Assembly (NCBI RefSeq): GCF_001440475.1
Contig: NZ_LLYB01000065.1
Coordinates: 75,075 to 127,368, forward strand
DNA: 52,294 bases
From: Bradyrhizobium lablabi
GTDB taxonomy: Bacteria > Pseudomonadota > Alphaproteobacteria > Rhizobiales > Xanthobacteraceae
Reading direction: 5' to 3'
Shown here: positions 17,787 through 28,366 of the stretch, piece by piece
Position numbering within the stretch: position 1 is the first letter of the stretch
How the letters are laid out: every line of letters starts with the position of its first letter
Position numbers and translations under genes: made by a program
The notes under the pieces: model-generated
Told to the model about the DNA's origin: nothing
What the model saw: only the letters and a program-made list of their open reading frames with translations
Database searches by the model: none

Positions 17787-18328
17787 ATGACAGTTTCAGC
17801 GGAACGGGCAGTCCTTGCCGGCGGCTGCTTCTGGGGTGTGCAGGATCTGCTGCGCCGCTATCCCGGCGTGATTTCAACCAGGGTAGGCTACACCGGCGGC
17901 GAAGTGCCAAACGCGACCTATCGCAACCACGGTAATCACGCTGAAGCGATTGAGATCAGCTTCGATCCGCAGACCATCAGCTATCGCAAGCTGCTGGAGT
18001 TCTTTTTCCAGATCCATGATCCCTCGACGCTGAACCGCCAGGGCAACGACCGGGGTGCGAGCTATCGGTCAGCCATCTTCTATACCAGTGAGGCGCAGAA
18101 GCGGATCGCGGAAGACACCATCGCCGATGTCGATGCTTCCGGCCTTTGGCCGGGCAAGGTTGTCACCGAGGTGGCCCCTGCCGGACCGTTCTGGGAGGCC
18201 GAGCCCGAGCATCAGGATTATCTGGAAAAATATCCTGACGGCTACACCTGTCACTTCATTCGGCCGGAATGGACGCTGCCGCACCGGGCGGAGAAAGCTG
18301 CAACGGGCGCGAGCGGAGCCTCAGTCGC

Positions 18329-18332
<4 letters not shown>
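17787..18332 (+). CDS. msrA: Peptide-methionine (S)-S-oxide reductase
   Basis: 181 aa, reduces methionine-S-sulfoxide in proteins and free. The active site GGCFWG (C14) is intact, followed by [29 protein letters not shown] and the QHLDP-region variant [17 protein letters not shown]. The only other cysteine is in GYTCHF, a candidate recycling cysteine. The start has GGGAGA upstream and drops 16 unrelated residues of the longer frame. The stop overlaps the start of the ThDP enzyme gene (ATGA), so the two are co-translated. Confidence 0.93.
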
Positions 18333-19969
<1,637 letters not shown>

Positions 19970-20063
19970 AAGCCTTGCGTCGGTCTTGTGCGCGAAAATT
20001 CATTCTCGATCAAGTCGTGCGGCCGAATTCGTTCCAGTGAATCGGATCCGATGAAACCTGGGC

Positions 20064-21200
20064 ATGGGAAATCGCATGGGGATAGGAAACCGTAAAACTG
20101 CGCCCGCGGCGGCTCTTGCTCTCACTCTCTCCGTCGCGTCGCTCGCCGCGGCCGCCATCGGCAACCTCGGCTTCATGTCGCCAGCAATGGGTGAGCCGGC
20201 CGCACTTACGAAAAAGCAGTCGGATGCGCTCAATACATACAATAATTCGCGAAGCAATTTTGAGCAGATCCTGGCCCAGCGGCGCGCGCAGATCATTTCG
20301 AAGCAACTGCCGAACCTGCCGGGACAGGCACTCTATCTTGCGCGCAACAACATGATGAGCGCGTATAAGGACCTCACCGACGCGCTTCCGTCCAGAATAG
20401 GCGGGCCCAACAAGTACGGGATCCCTCCGGCGTATTTCAGCGTCGACAATGAGCCGCTGCTCGATGAGTACAGGAGACTGTTCGACATCATGCAGGCGCC
20501 GCCCGCCAGCGCGCAACACTCGGATACGCCATTCAAGGACGTTGTCGATCTGGGCACGGCCATTGCGCGCGCCAGAGGCCTTGATGCGGCCAATGCCGAA
20601 GCCGCGGGCCGCATCAGCCTGGGGCTGTTCTTTGCCGAGACAAACGGCAACCAGAACATCGGCAATGCGCGCTCGAACAAATACAAGGGCAGCCTGCAAT
20701 CAGGCGTGTCAGAAGACCAGAGCGGGCAAAGGAAATGGGCGGCGATAAAAAAACAGATAGCCGCCTTTGATCCCGCACTGAACGCGCGCGACGACAGGGA
20801 AGAGGCGCGGGCCGGCAATCTGGATCGTCGGTACAACCACTGGACCGCCGTGCGCGATGCCCTCATGAACGCGCACGCAGATATTTTTCCGCAAGTACCG
20901 GCGATCGTGAAAACGCTGCCGGACCCGATCGATCAGATGAAGCTGTTTGAACTCATCCAGATCATTCCGAGCCCGACCAGGTCCGCACTCGGCTCGCGCA
21001 ACCTGGTCGACTACCGGATTTCCGACCCGAGGATCATGGGATATCTGCGGAACAACAGCATGTTCACCTTTGGACAGGCTGACAGGGCGAAAACATCTGC
21101 AACCTTCCGCGAAATTCTGGATGCGATGTGGCTCTTCAACGAAAAATTTGAACGAGCGCTTTCCAAGTTCGACGAGATCAAGAAGCAGTCAAAGAGGTGA
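20064..21200 (+). CDS. Secreted protein with lysozyme-like motif, function unknown
   Basis: 378 aa that I do not recognise as a named family. A long N-terminal signal (residues 1-43, cleavage near AMG) precedes a mostly helical mature protein. Residues 186-213 read LGLFFAETNGNQNIG then NKYKGSLQSG, which resembles the E-S/T-x-x-N...G-x-x-Q core of lytic transglycosylases, with E192 in the place of the catalytic glutamate. The rest shows no known domain; it has DPIDQMKLFELIQIIP and a Lys-rich tail. It is convergent with an amidase gene 42 bp away and close to two L,D-transpeptidases, supporting a cell-wall role. That role is inference; a substrate-binding or structural protein is possible. Confidence 0.75.
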   Translation: MGNRMGIGNRKTAPAAALALTLSVASLAAAAIGNLGFMSPAMGEPAALTKKQSDALNTYNNSRSNFEQILAQRRAQIISKQLPNLPGQALYLARNNMMSAYKDLTDALPSRIGGPNKYGIPPAYFSVDNEPLLDEYRRLFDIMQAPPASAQHSDTPFKDVVDLGTAIARARGLDAANAEAAGRISLGLFFAETNGNQNIGNARSNKYKGSLQSGVSEDQSGQRKWAAIKKQIAAFDPALNARDDREEARAGNLDRRYNHWTAVRDALMNAHADIFPQVPAIVKTLPDPIDQMKLFELIQIIPSPTRSALGSRNLVDYRISDPRIMGYLRNNSMFTFGQADRAKTSATFREILDAMWLFNEKFERALSKFDEIKKQSKR

Positions 21201-21242
21201 AGGCGGCGCGGTGGAAGGGGATGCGCGCCCGCAACCCCGCCA

Positions 21243-22274
21243 TCAGAGCGGACCGAGCATTCCCCATCGAGGCTCACAGAATTCCTTCATCGCTGCGGCG
21301 ACGCCGCTGCTGATGATGTCCCGGCGTTCAGGCGAACTCATCTTGAGTTCTTCGTCCCGGTTGATGATCGAGCCTGCCTCGAGCAGGGCGGCGGCCATCC
21401 GGGTCTTTCTCAGCACGATGAGCTCATCGTAGCGATACACGCCGGTTTCCCGGTTCAGCAGCGGACGCTGGTGCCGGCCCATGATCGGCTGGGAATATTG
21501 CCTGGCGTAATCGAGGCCCTGGGCCTTCATTTCCTTGCCGATCAGTTCGGCGAACGCGAGGCTTGTCTTGAAGTCCGGGTTCTCGCGCGAGACAAAGACG
21601 GAGTATCCGCTGAAGCGGTCGCTGAAATGGCTTTTCTTTCCCTCGAATTCCCAGTCCTCGAGAAATTTGTTGGGCACGGAATCATGGTGGATCGACAGCA
21701 GGAGGTCCGCGCGCAGATCGTTGGCGCTGGCGACGCGTTTGAAGAGGCTGCGCCTCGCCTTGCCCTCGGTCAGAAGCAATCTGGTCTCGGTAAAGCCTTC
21801 GGCCTTCAGCTTCTGCTCGATCTGCTTCGCAAGGCGCAGATTGAAGGCAAACTCGGAGACATTGCGGGCGCTGATCGCGCCTTCCGATTCGGCGGTATGT
21901 CCCACATCCAGAACGATCCGGAACTTCGAGGGTTCGCAACGCGTCGCGACTGGTTTCAAGGCAGCAGCGGGCAACTGGACCGGACCCAGCGCGGCAAGCT
22001 TGACGGTGTGGCGCTTTGACGAGGCTGCACGCTTCGCCAAAGCGGCTGACTTGGCGGCGGATTTGGGCGAAGCGACGTGTTTCGGCGGCTTGGCCTGTCT
22101 TGACGACTTGCCTTGCTTTGGGGAGCCTTTGAGGAGATCCGACAGCCAGCCGGCATTGCCGGCGTCGATCGGCAGCAGGACCACGGCAACCATCGCCGCG
22201 ATGACCGTGCGGCGGCCGGGCCAAAATCCCCAAGCGATACTGCCGAGAACAAAAATGGACTCGCGGCGCTTCAT
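21243..22274 (-). CDS. N-acetylmuramoyl-L-alanine amidase (Amidase_3)
   Basis: 343 aa zinc amidase that cuts the bond between N-acetylmuramate and the stem peptide. The N-terminal part has a membrane/signal segment and a Lys/Ala-rich linker (residues 40-100). The catalytic domain starts at FRIVLDVGHTAESEGA (first His and Glu ligands), continues with LLSIHHDSVP (third ligand) and ends with AALLEAGSI carrying the catalytic Glu. No SPOR or LysM domain is visible. The start has AGGGGGAC at normal spacing. It is convergent with the lysozyme-motif protein. Confidence 0.9.
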   Translation of the reverse strand: MKRRESIFVLGSIAWGFWPGRRTVIAAMVAVVLLPIDAGNAGWLSDLLKGSPKQGKSSRQAKPPKHVASPKSAAKSAALAKRAASSKRHTVKLAALGPVQLPAAALKPVATRCEPSKFRIVLDVGHTAESEGAISARNVSEFAFNLRLAKQIEQKLKAEGFTETRLLLTEGKARRSLFKRVASANDLRADLLLSIHHDSVPNKFLEDWEFEGKKSHFSDRFSGYSVFVSRENPDFKTSLAFAELIGKEMKAQGLDYARQYSQPIMGRHQRPLLNRETGVYRYDELIVLRKTRMAAALLEAGSIINRDEELKMSSPERRDIISSGVAAAMKEFCEPRWGMLGPL

Positions 22275-22649
22275 GCTCGTCCCCCTGAAAATATCATAGC
22301 ATCAGAAGCCAATGCCGGAAGAGGGGCGGTGATGTCTCTTCCGGGTCAGTGCGGAACACGACGCCCTCGCTGCCGGATGTCTGTTTTTGTCTCCTCTTCC
22401 CAGGCGCGCGTCCGTTTCATTCCCAACAACCGACGCAAATGCTCCCTATCCTCGTGTCAGGTTTGTGGCAAAACCAGCCGTGAGCCGCCTTTCTTCCTGC
22501 TCGGCAAAGATTTCCCCCGGGCCGCACCGATGGTTCCCTGCGACGATTGGCGGCGTGAGTGGTGCCGGCAGTGGTTGGTAGGTTCGAGAATCACGATCTG
22601 ATACTTTATTCGACTCAAGCGCGGACAGGCATTTCAACCGGGGTATGGC
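22275..22649. other. Intergenic region between divergent amidase and L,D-transpeptidase genes
   Basis: 375 bp without a supported gene. It must carry both promoters. One clear structure is seen at 22315-22344: a 9-bp perfect stem, CCGGAAGAG with CTCTTCCGG, around a 12-nt loop. I see no other repeat or binding site. Confidence 0.6.
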
Positions 22650-24242
22650 ATGGCAAGTCGATTGGCGACGGCGCAATCCACCGTGGCGATCTGGCGTTGG
22701 GAGACTCCCACCATCGTGACGCTCGCGGCGATGGCGCTGCTTGCGACGCTGCCCGCCCCCGCCGTGGCGCAACGGGCGCGCCCCGCGTCACCTGTCGAGG
22801 CGACGGCGCCGCGCGATGCAGGCGAGCCGATCATGGCAATCGTGTCGATCAAGACCCAGCACGTCACTTTCTACGACGCCGACGGCTGGATCATGCGCGC
22901 GCCGGTTTCGACCGGCACCACGGGACGCGAGACGCCAGCCGGCGTCTTCGCCATCGTCGAGAAGGACAAGGACCATCGCTCGACCATGTATGACGATGCC
23001 GAGATGCCGAACATGCAGCGCATCACCTGGAACGGCATCGCGCTGCACGGCGGGCCGTTGCCCGGGTATGCGGCCTCACATGGCTGCATTCGCATGCCCT
23101 TTGGCTTTGCGGAGAAGCTGTTCGACAGGACGCGGATCGGCATGCGTGTGATCATCTCTCCGAACGACGCGGCGCCGATCGAGATTTCCCACCCGGCGCT
23201 GTTCATGCCGAAGGCGGAGGCCATAGCGGCTGCTCCGTCGCGTGCCGAGACGCTGGCCCGCGAGGCCGCGGAGGCCGTTAGGACGGCCGAGGAGGCGAAG
23301 AAGGCCGCTGCGACCGCGGCGCGCGAGACAGCTTCGTTCGCGGCATCGCTGCGCAAGCTGGAAGGACTCAAGAGGAGCGCCGACGCCGAGCTTGCGCTTG
23401 CCGACAAGGCGGTCGCCGCCGCAAAAACGGACCAGGCTAGGGCGCAGGCCGAAGACCGGAAGCAGAAGGCGGCCCCAAAGGCCGCCCAGGCTGCGACTGA
23501 GCTTGACACCGCCAAGGCTGACGCGAAGTCGAAGCTCGACGCCGCGGCGGCCGCGAAGGACGCCGCCAAGGCGGCCGAAAAGCGGAAGGCTGACCTGGCC
23601 AAGCCCGCGAGCGAGGCGAAGCTCGCGCTCGAACCCGTATCGATCTACATCAGCCGCGCGACGCAGAAGCTGTATGTGCGGCGCAACACGCACAAGCCGG
23701 CGCCGGACGGGGGCGGCGAGGTGTTCGATACGTCCATCGAGGTTCCGGTCGCGATCCGCGACCCCGGCAGGAAGATCGGCACGCATGTGTTCACGGCGAT
23801 GGCGCGCAACGATGCGGGCCTGCGCTGGAGCGCGGTCACGATCGACAGCGGGGACGACGCCAGGAGCGCGCTCGACCGCATCACCATCCCGCAGGATGTG
23901 CTCGATCGCATCGCGCCGACCGCATTGCCGCGGTCCTCGATCGTCGTCTCGGACGAGCCGCTGAGCCGCGAGACCAACTATCGCACCGAGTTCGTCGCAG
24001 TGCTGAGCAACCAGCCCCAGGGCGGCTTCATTACGCGCCAGCCCACGCCCGCCGTCGACATTGCGGACAGCAGCACCTGGGGCGGCGAAAGCTCCGGCTT
24101 CTTGTTTCAGCCCTGGAATTCCCAGCCCCAAACCGGCTATGCGCGTCAGCGCGGCGGTCAGCCCTATTATCCGGCGCAACGCGGCTATCCGGTGGACCAG
24201 GGCAATCCGATGCAGCCGGGCTATCCGATGCAACGATGGTGA
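22650..24242 (+). CDS. L,D-transpeptidase (YkuD) with coiled coil and second degenerate domain, copy 1
   Basis: 530 aa. A signal peptide (1-40, ending APAVA) leads to a YkuD domain at about 58-165 with ALHGGPLPGYAASHGCIRMP; H133, H144, C146 and R148 are the catalytic set for 3-3 cross-linking or lipoprotein attachment to peptidoglycan. A long Ala/Lys/Glu-rich coiled coil follows (about 190-330). The C-terminal part (SIYISRATQKLYVRR, then PVAIRDPGRKIGTHVFTAM) resembles the start of a YkuD domain but lacks the SHGC motif, so it is probably a non-catalytic duplicate. The tail is rich in Gln, Pro, Tyr and Gly. It is paralogous to the gene at 29544-31049. Confidence 0.88.
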   Translation: MASRLATAQSTVAIWRWETPTIVTLAAMALLATLPAPAVAQRARPASPVEATAPRDAGEPIMAIVSIKTQHVTFYDADGWIMRAPVSTGTTGRETPAGVFAIVEKDKDHRSTMYDDAEMPNMQRITWNGIALHGGPLPGYAASHGCIRMPFGFAEKLFDRTRIGMRVIISPNDAAPIEISHPALFMPKAEAIAAAPSRAETLAREAAEAVRTAEEAKKAAATAARETASFAASLRKLEGLKRSADAELALADKAVAAAKTDQARAQAEDRKQKAAPKAAQAATELDTAKADAKSKLDAAAAAKDAAKAAEKRKADLAKPASEAKLALEPVSIYISRATQKLYVRRNTHKPAPDGGGEVFDTSIEVPVAIRDPGRKIGTHVFTAMARNDAGLRWSAVTIDSGDDARSALDRITIPQDVLDRIAPTALPRSSIVVSDEPLSRETNYRTEFVAVLSNQPQGGFITRQPTPAVDIADSSTWGGESSGFLFQPWNSQPQTGYARQRGGQPYYPAQRGYPVDQGNPMQPGYPMQRW

Positions 24243-24371
24243 GAAGCGGTACGCAGGGGCGCAGGCCGCATGGCAGCTCGGGGCCATGCGACGGTCAGGG
24301 GCGACCCGCAACGCATACGAGTTTCTCACAAGGCCGTTCGCAAGGTGGAGGTCTCAATGCGTGACCGTTCT

Positions 24372-26624
24372 TCACGCAGCAGGCCGAGCCTGCGGAGTGA
24401 CGGCCTCCGCCTCTTCGACCTTCCGTACCCCCTCCAGCCACAGCTGGTCCGCATTGAGATCTGCGCGCAGACCGGAAAAACTGCTGAACAGACCACCGGT
24501 GCGATAGACGGCAAAAGCGTTGCCGAGCCGCCGCTCCAGTTCGTGCAGCTTCTCGCGGACGCCCAGGCCAAGTTCTTCCCGATCCTTCAAGCGCCTGGCG
24601 AGTCCCATCCCGTATTCGAACGCCTCGCTCGTGCGCGGGATGCCACGATCGGTCGTGAGCAGCAGAATGTTCGCCGCCTCCTGGAATGCGATTGATCTAT
24701 CGTCCTTGCTCTCTTGCTTCTCGCGCAGCCGCCGCTCTGCATAAAGGATCGGCGCATCGGGTAACTCAATAAACCAGTTGGCAAGATTCCTCAGCCATGC
24801 GAGCGACAAGCGGTCGAGCCGGTTGGCGCGCAACAGGACCAGAGCTGCAACAGTCGCGCCGAGCGGTGAGTCGATCTTGTTCTCGATCACGTTCCGAAGC
24901 TCGCGTGCCTCGGATTCCTTCACCGCCGCCGCGACGTGTGTGGTCGTGTAAGTGCGCCAGAGACGCGCGACCAGTCCGAGGGGGCCGCTCTGCACGTCAA
25001 GATCTGCGTCAAGCCGGACGATCTCACGTTTGTTCTCGTCGTTCGGCTCCGAGCGATCGTAGGACACCTCGTACACGGGGCTGGGCTCGTCCATGCTTTT
25101 CGGGCCGAGATCACGGGGCAGCATGCAGGCATGGACACCGCCAAGCTCGTCCGTCATTTGGAGCCAATGACCGACCGGGTCCTTCTCGGTAATTTGCATA
25201 CGCACGCGATAGCGGCCACGGCCTTCATCGCGCGAAACCTCCGCGATGCGGATGACAGAAGGGCCGCGCCATTTCTTTTGTCCGATCAACCACACTTTTG
25301 TGCGCTTCTGCCACAATTCTGTGACAGCTTCGCTTCCGAACATGCGGTGACCTTCATTCCAGTCCTTCAACCAACGTGGACTGAACCGGCGTGTTGACGA
25401 CATTTCCCGGATTGGAGTCTCAGCGGCGAGCATGGTCGAAACCTCCGGCGGCCCCGAGGGGCCGCCACCAGGCGGGAGGTCATAAGACCATTTCGCCTCA
25501 TTCGGTGGGGTCGGAAAGGGCGAGCCAAGCCGCCCTCCTCCGGGCATCTTTGGAACTCCAAGACCGTCAATGTCCTCATGACCATCGAACGTTGGCCAGC
25601 CACCGCCCGTCGCCACAACTGGTCGGTCGACATAGGTAACGTTCATGGAGGTGTCGGATTGCCCACCTAGTTTGACGTATTGCCGCTCCTTCGATTGCGC
25701 ATTCTTCAGCAATTCGAGAACGCGCGCCCGGACGAACTGCTCGAGCGGGCTTAGCTCGACACGATACGGCGGCTTGCTGCCTTTGAGCGCGATGTTCGGT
25801 TGCCCTGCGAGTCCGTCGAGTAGCGCCTGTCCGTAGATCGATATGCCTTTTGCGGGATCGCGAAACTCCCATGAGCGCTGGCCCGGCCCGGTCGAATAGA
25901 GCACCGGTGTCATCAGGTCCGGCGGGAGGATGGCGGCTTCTTCTTCTACGAGTATCTTTGCGCCAACCATGTTCTTGCCGCGGAGCTCCTTGTGATCGTT
26001 GCGGCAGGCGTCGACGAAGAAGAGCTGCTCGGTAACCTTCAGCGAACCGAGGCCGTAGAGCAGATTGGACGTGGAGATCGCGTCGTTGATATTTGGCTCA
26101 GGTGGCGCGAGATAATCGGAAGGTAGGAGGAGCTGGCATCCCTGCGTGCTTTCAAGCCCGTGGCCGGAGAAGAAGAACAGGCCTCGTGACTGCGCCGCCG
26201 CAGCGGCCGGAAGGCCGCGCATCGTCGCGGACCACCAGCGGATGGCGGCGCTGCAAGCGGCGAGTGTCGGATCGCCCCAACTGATCCGTTGTCCATTTCC
26301 GAGGGAAAGGTGGCCGACCTCCGCAGGCGTCGGCGACAGCAAGAGCCAGCAGCGCGCGAGCGGAGCCTCGTGACGGTACTGAGCGGAGAGCCAGCGGAAG
26401 ATTCTGAATGCCGTCAAGGCGGAAACGTGAAGCTGGTCGAGACTCCGCGCCTCCTTGATCCAGGGTTTGCCCTGCGGATCGGTCGGAAGATCGCCGTTTT
26501 CGAGATGGCGATAGCGACTGACCCCGATAATGACGGCGAAGGTACCGGGCAATCCGGGTTTCCAGTCCGGATCAGCCCAGAGGCCCGGACCTTCGGCAGC
26601 ATCGTCTTGCGGCACGAGTTTCAT
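24372..26624 (-). CDS. Caspase-family (peptidase C14) protein
   Basis: 750 aa with an N-terminal caspase domain (about 25-260): FAVIIGVSRYRHL as the first strand, FFFSGHGLE with H155 and LFFVDACRND with C207, the normal His-Cys dyad spacing. Then come a substrate-loop region (VLYSTGPGQRSWEF), a glycine/proline-rich linker (about 340-400), and a long C-terminal part of about 350 residues with no domain I recognise, largely helical toward the end. No transmembrane segment or signal peptide is evident. The ATG overlaps the stop of the upstream hydrolase by 4 bp (ATGA). Bacterial caspase relatives often act in defence or cell-death modules; the substrate here is unknown and the adjacent hydrolase is a natural suspect. 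Confidence 0.88.
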   Translation of the reverse strand: MKLVPQDDAAEGPGLWADPDWKPGLPGTFAVIIGVSRYRHLENGDLPTDPQGKPWIKEARSLDQLHVSALTAFRIFRWLSAQYRHEAPLARCWLLLSPTPAEVGHLSLGNGQRISWGDPTLAACSAAIRWWSATMRGLPAAAAAQSRGLFFFSGHGLESTQGCQLLLPSDYLAPPEPNINDAISTSNLLYGLGSLKVTEQLFFVDACRNDHKELRGKNMVGAKILVEEEAAILPPDLMTPVLYSTGPGQRSWEFRDPAKGISIYGQALLDGLAGQPNIALKGSKPPYRVELSPLEQFVRARVLELLKNAQSKERQYVKLGGQSDTSMNVTYVDRPVVATGGGWPTFDGHEDIDGLGVPKMPGGGRLGSPFPTPPNEAKWSYDLPPGGGPSGPPEVSTMLAAETPIREMSSTRRFSPRWLKDWNEGHRMFGSEAVTELWQKRTKVWLIGQKKWRGPSVIRIAEVSRDEGRGRYRVRMQITEKDPVGHWLQMTDELGGVHACMLPRDLGPKSMDEPSPVYEVSYDRSEPNDENKREIVRLDADLDVQSGPLGLVARLWRTYTTTHVAAAVKESEARELRNVIENKIDSPLGATVAALVLLRANRLDRLSLAWLRNLANWFIELPDAPILYAERRLREKQESKDDRSIAFQEAANILLLTTDRGIPRTSEAFEYGMGLARRLKDREELGLGVREKLHELERRLGNAFAVYRTGGLFSSFSGLRADLNADQLWLEGVRKVEEAEAVTPQARPAA

Positions 26625-27940
26625 GCGGTCTTGAACTCCGTCTGTTTTGCGGCGCGGATTTTTTTGCCGAGTTCACGGAAGAAGCTCGCGCGTTCGAGAT
26701 ATCCGCCGTGTGCCGAAATCAAAGACTTGCCGCTGCTATAGGCTTCATCGTCCGCGCCAGCGCAGATGTCCTTCGCCGTGAAGCTCAGCACATCGTTATG
26801 GTCCCAGACGTTCCACCACACGCCCAGATTGGCGTGCGGGAACGGCACCGGAAACCCGGTGCGATGCTTTAGGTCGCTCGCCAGGAACAGCTTTGCCTCC
26901 TCGAAGAAGCCCACCTGGCTCGCGCTCGCACACCAGAAGTCGACACGGATATCTTTGGTAGCCGCATCGCTGGCAAGCACCGACGACACCGAGTCCCAGA
27001 CAAGTTGCCCGCCCATGCTGTGGGTCAGCACGACGAGCGGCTCGTTTTCGTCCTCAAGCTTGCGCGCGTGCGCAAGCTTGAGCTTGTCGACAAGCCCTTT
27101 TTGGATCTCTCCCGGGTGCGACTTCGGATCGTCACGACCGTGCAGATAAACGAAGACATCGCCGATGAAGTTGCTCACCAGCACATTGAGCGTCGGACGA
27201 AGCTCGGCAAGCACCACGGAGACCGCGTAGCCGAGCCGATCCTCGCCGCGGTCGAGTGCTTCGTCGAGGCGTTCCTTCAGCCCGTTCCACCAGTCATCCA
27301 AACCCTTTCCGGCCAGCGGGTCTGCCTGGCTTGTCTTGTCGCGCACAAGTTGGATCAGAATCTCTACCTGCAACTCCGGTGTCTGGCCGGCCAGCGCCAC
27401 CTGCGTCGCAGGATCGCGCGCAACGTCGTCGGCTGCCTGCATCAGGCGGGCCCGCGCAGCGCCATGTGCGCGAGCTTCCTCATCTCCGACAGGCTCAACG
27501 TCCTCAGGGGCCGGCGCGATGAGGCCGGCCAGCAAGTCGGACAGTTGCTCCGAAGTGAGGGCGGTCAGCGGCGGCATGTCACGGGCCGCAACGGGCTTGC
27601 TGCCCCCGGGCGCAGATAACAGGCCTTCGTCGTCCCGTGCCGCTGCAGCCGGCGGAGGATATTTCTCCAGCACCTTGCGGTTTTCGTCGACCACTAGACT
27701 GCGCGTCAGAATGTCTTCGGGCGTTTGACCAAAGCCCTTTCCGAGCAGTTGCGTGCGTGGGCGTGATGCACCGTCCCAATGAAGTTTTACGCCGCGATCT
27801 CCCCAATAGTAGTCGTCAATGAAAACGCGGTCCGGATCTTTGGAAATCTCAGGCGCCACATGGCGGCGCAACAATGGCTCGATCGCGAAGAAGCCTTCTC
27901 GTGAGCGCGTATTCACGCCGTGAACGTAGAGGATTGGCAT
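26621..27940 (-). CDS. Large alpha/beta hydrolase paired with a caspase
   Basis: 439 aa. It opens with the oxyanion strand MPILYVHGVNTRSREGF and has the nucleophile elbow LVVLTHSMGGQLVWDS (S308). Candidate acid and base are in NVWDHNDVLSF (D380 or D383) and SAHGGYLE (H411), giving a complete triad in lipase order. Between the first strand and the elbow lies an insertion of nearly 200 residues, rich in Pro/Ala/Asp (about 60-240), which may be a lid or regulatory segment. No signal peptide is seen, so it should act in the cytosol or on the inner membrane face. It is the first gene of the two-gene operon with the caspase. Family members include lipases, esterases and PGAP1-like acyl hydrolases. 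Confidence 0.86.
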   Translation of the reverse strand: MPILYVHGVNTRSREGFFAIEPLLRRHVAPEISKDPDRVFIDDYYWGDRGVKLHWDGASRPRTQLLGKGFGQTPEDILTRSLVVDENRKVLEKYPPPAAAARDDEGLLSAPGGSKPVAARDMPPLTALTSEQLSDLLAGLIAPAPEDVEPVGDEEARAHGAARARLMQAADDVARDPATQVALAGQTPELQVEILIQLVRDKTSQADPLAGKGLDDWWNGLKERLDEALDRGEDRLGYAVSVVLAELRPTLNVLVSNFIGDVFVYLHGRDDPKSHPGEIQKGLVDKLKLAHARKLEDENEPLVVLTHSMGGQLVWDSVSSVLASDAATKDIRVDFWCASASQVGFFEEAKLFLASDLKHRTGFPVPFPHANLGVWWNVWDHNDVLSFTAKDICAGADDEAYSSGKSLISAHGGYLERASFFRELGKKIRAAKQTEFKTA

Positions 27941-28366
27941 GTCCTTGCCCTCCGTTGCACGCCAGCCATTATTTCTTCGGCAATTGCTAGTTGCAACGGG
28001 GAAATCGGCAAGAGCAGCGGAAATCGACAGCGCCCTGTTTTAGTTCGTCCCGCTGCTATCGCCTGTGAGGTACGAAAACTGCCAGCAAGCGAATACCGGC
28101 GAGGAAACGTTTTGAGCGGATGTAAACCAATTCACACACCGCAGAGCGCCACCGCAGTATCCTTGGATCCGATATCGCGTCGGCTTCGCAGCCGCTTTGA
28201 AAGCGGCGCGCTGCTCTCAACCTGGTCGTTCGAAAACGCGGGTTGCGGTGACTGGACGCACATTTTGAATGGCAGGCTCGCCCTGCTGTGAACCAGCGGG
28301 CGGATCATACTGAAGCAATTGTCGGATTGCATTGGCGCGCGCAACAACATGCGCAAGCAGGTCGCT
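27941..28366. other. Intergenic region upstream of the hydrolase-caspase operon
   Basis: About 420 bp separating the leftward hydrolase-caspase operon from a rightward secreted-protein gene. Promoters for both must lie here. Two short open frames occur (one each strand) but neither has a ribosome-binding site or protein-like composition. I see no repeat or clear operator. Confidence 0.5.

Noticed and set aside
24372..27940. Interpretation of the caspase and hydrolase as a CRISPR-linked Craspase-type system
   Set aside because: No Cas gene, repeat array or TPR-CHAT architecture is present in the window.
27920..28291. Plus-strand 123-codon frame upstream of the secreted-protein gene
   Set aside because: It starts inside the hydrolase gene, lacks a ribosome-binding site, and has no recognisable sequence.
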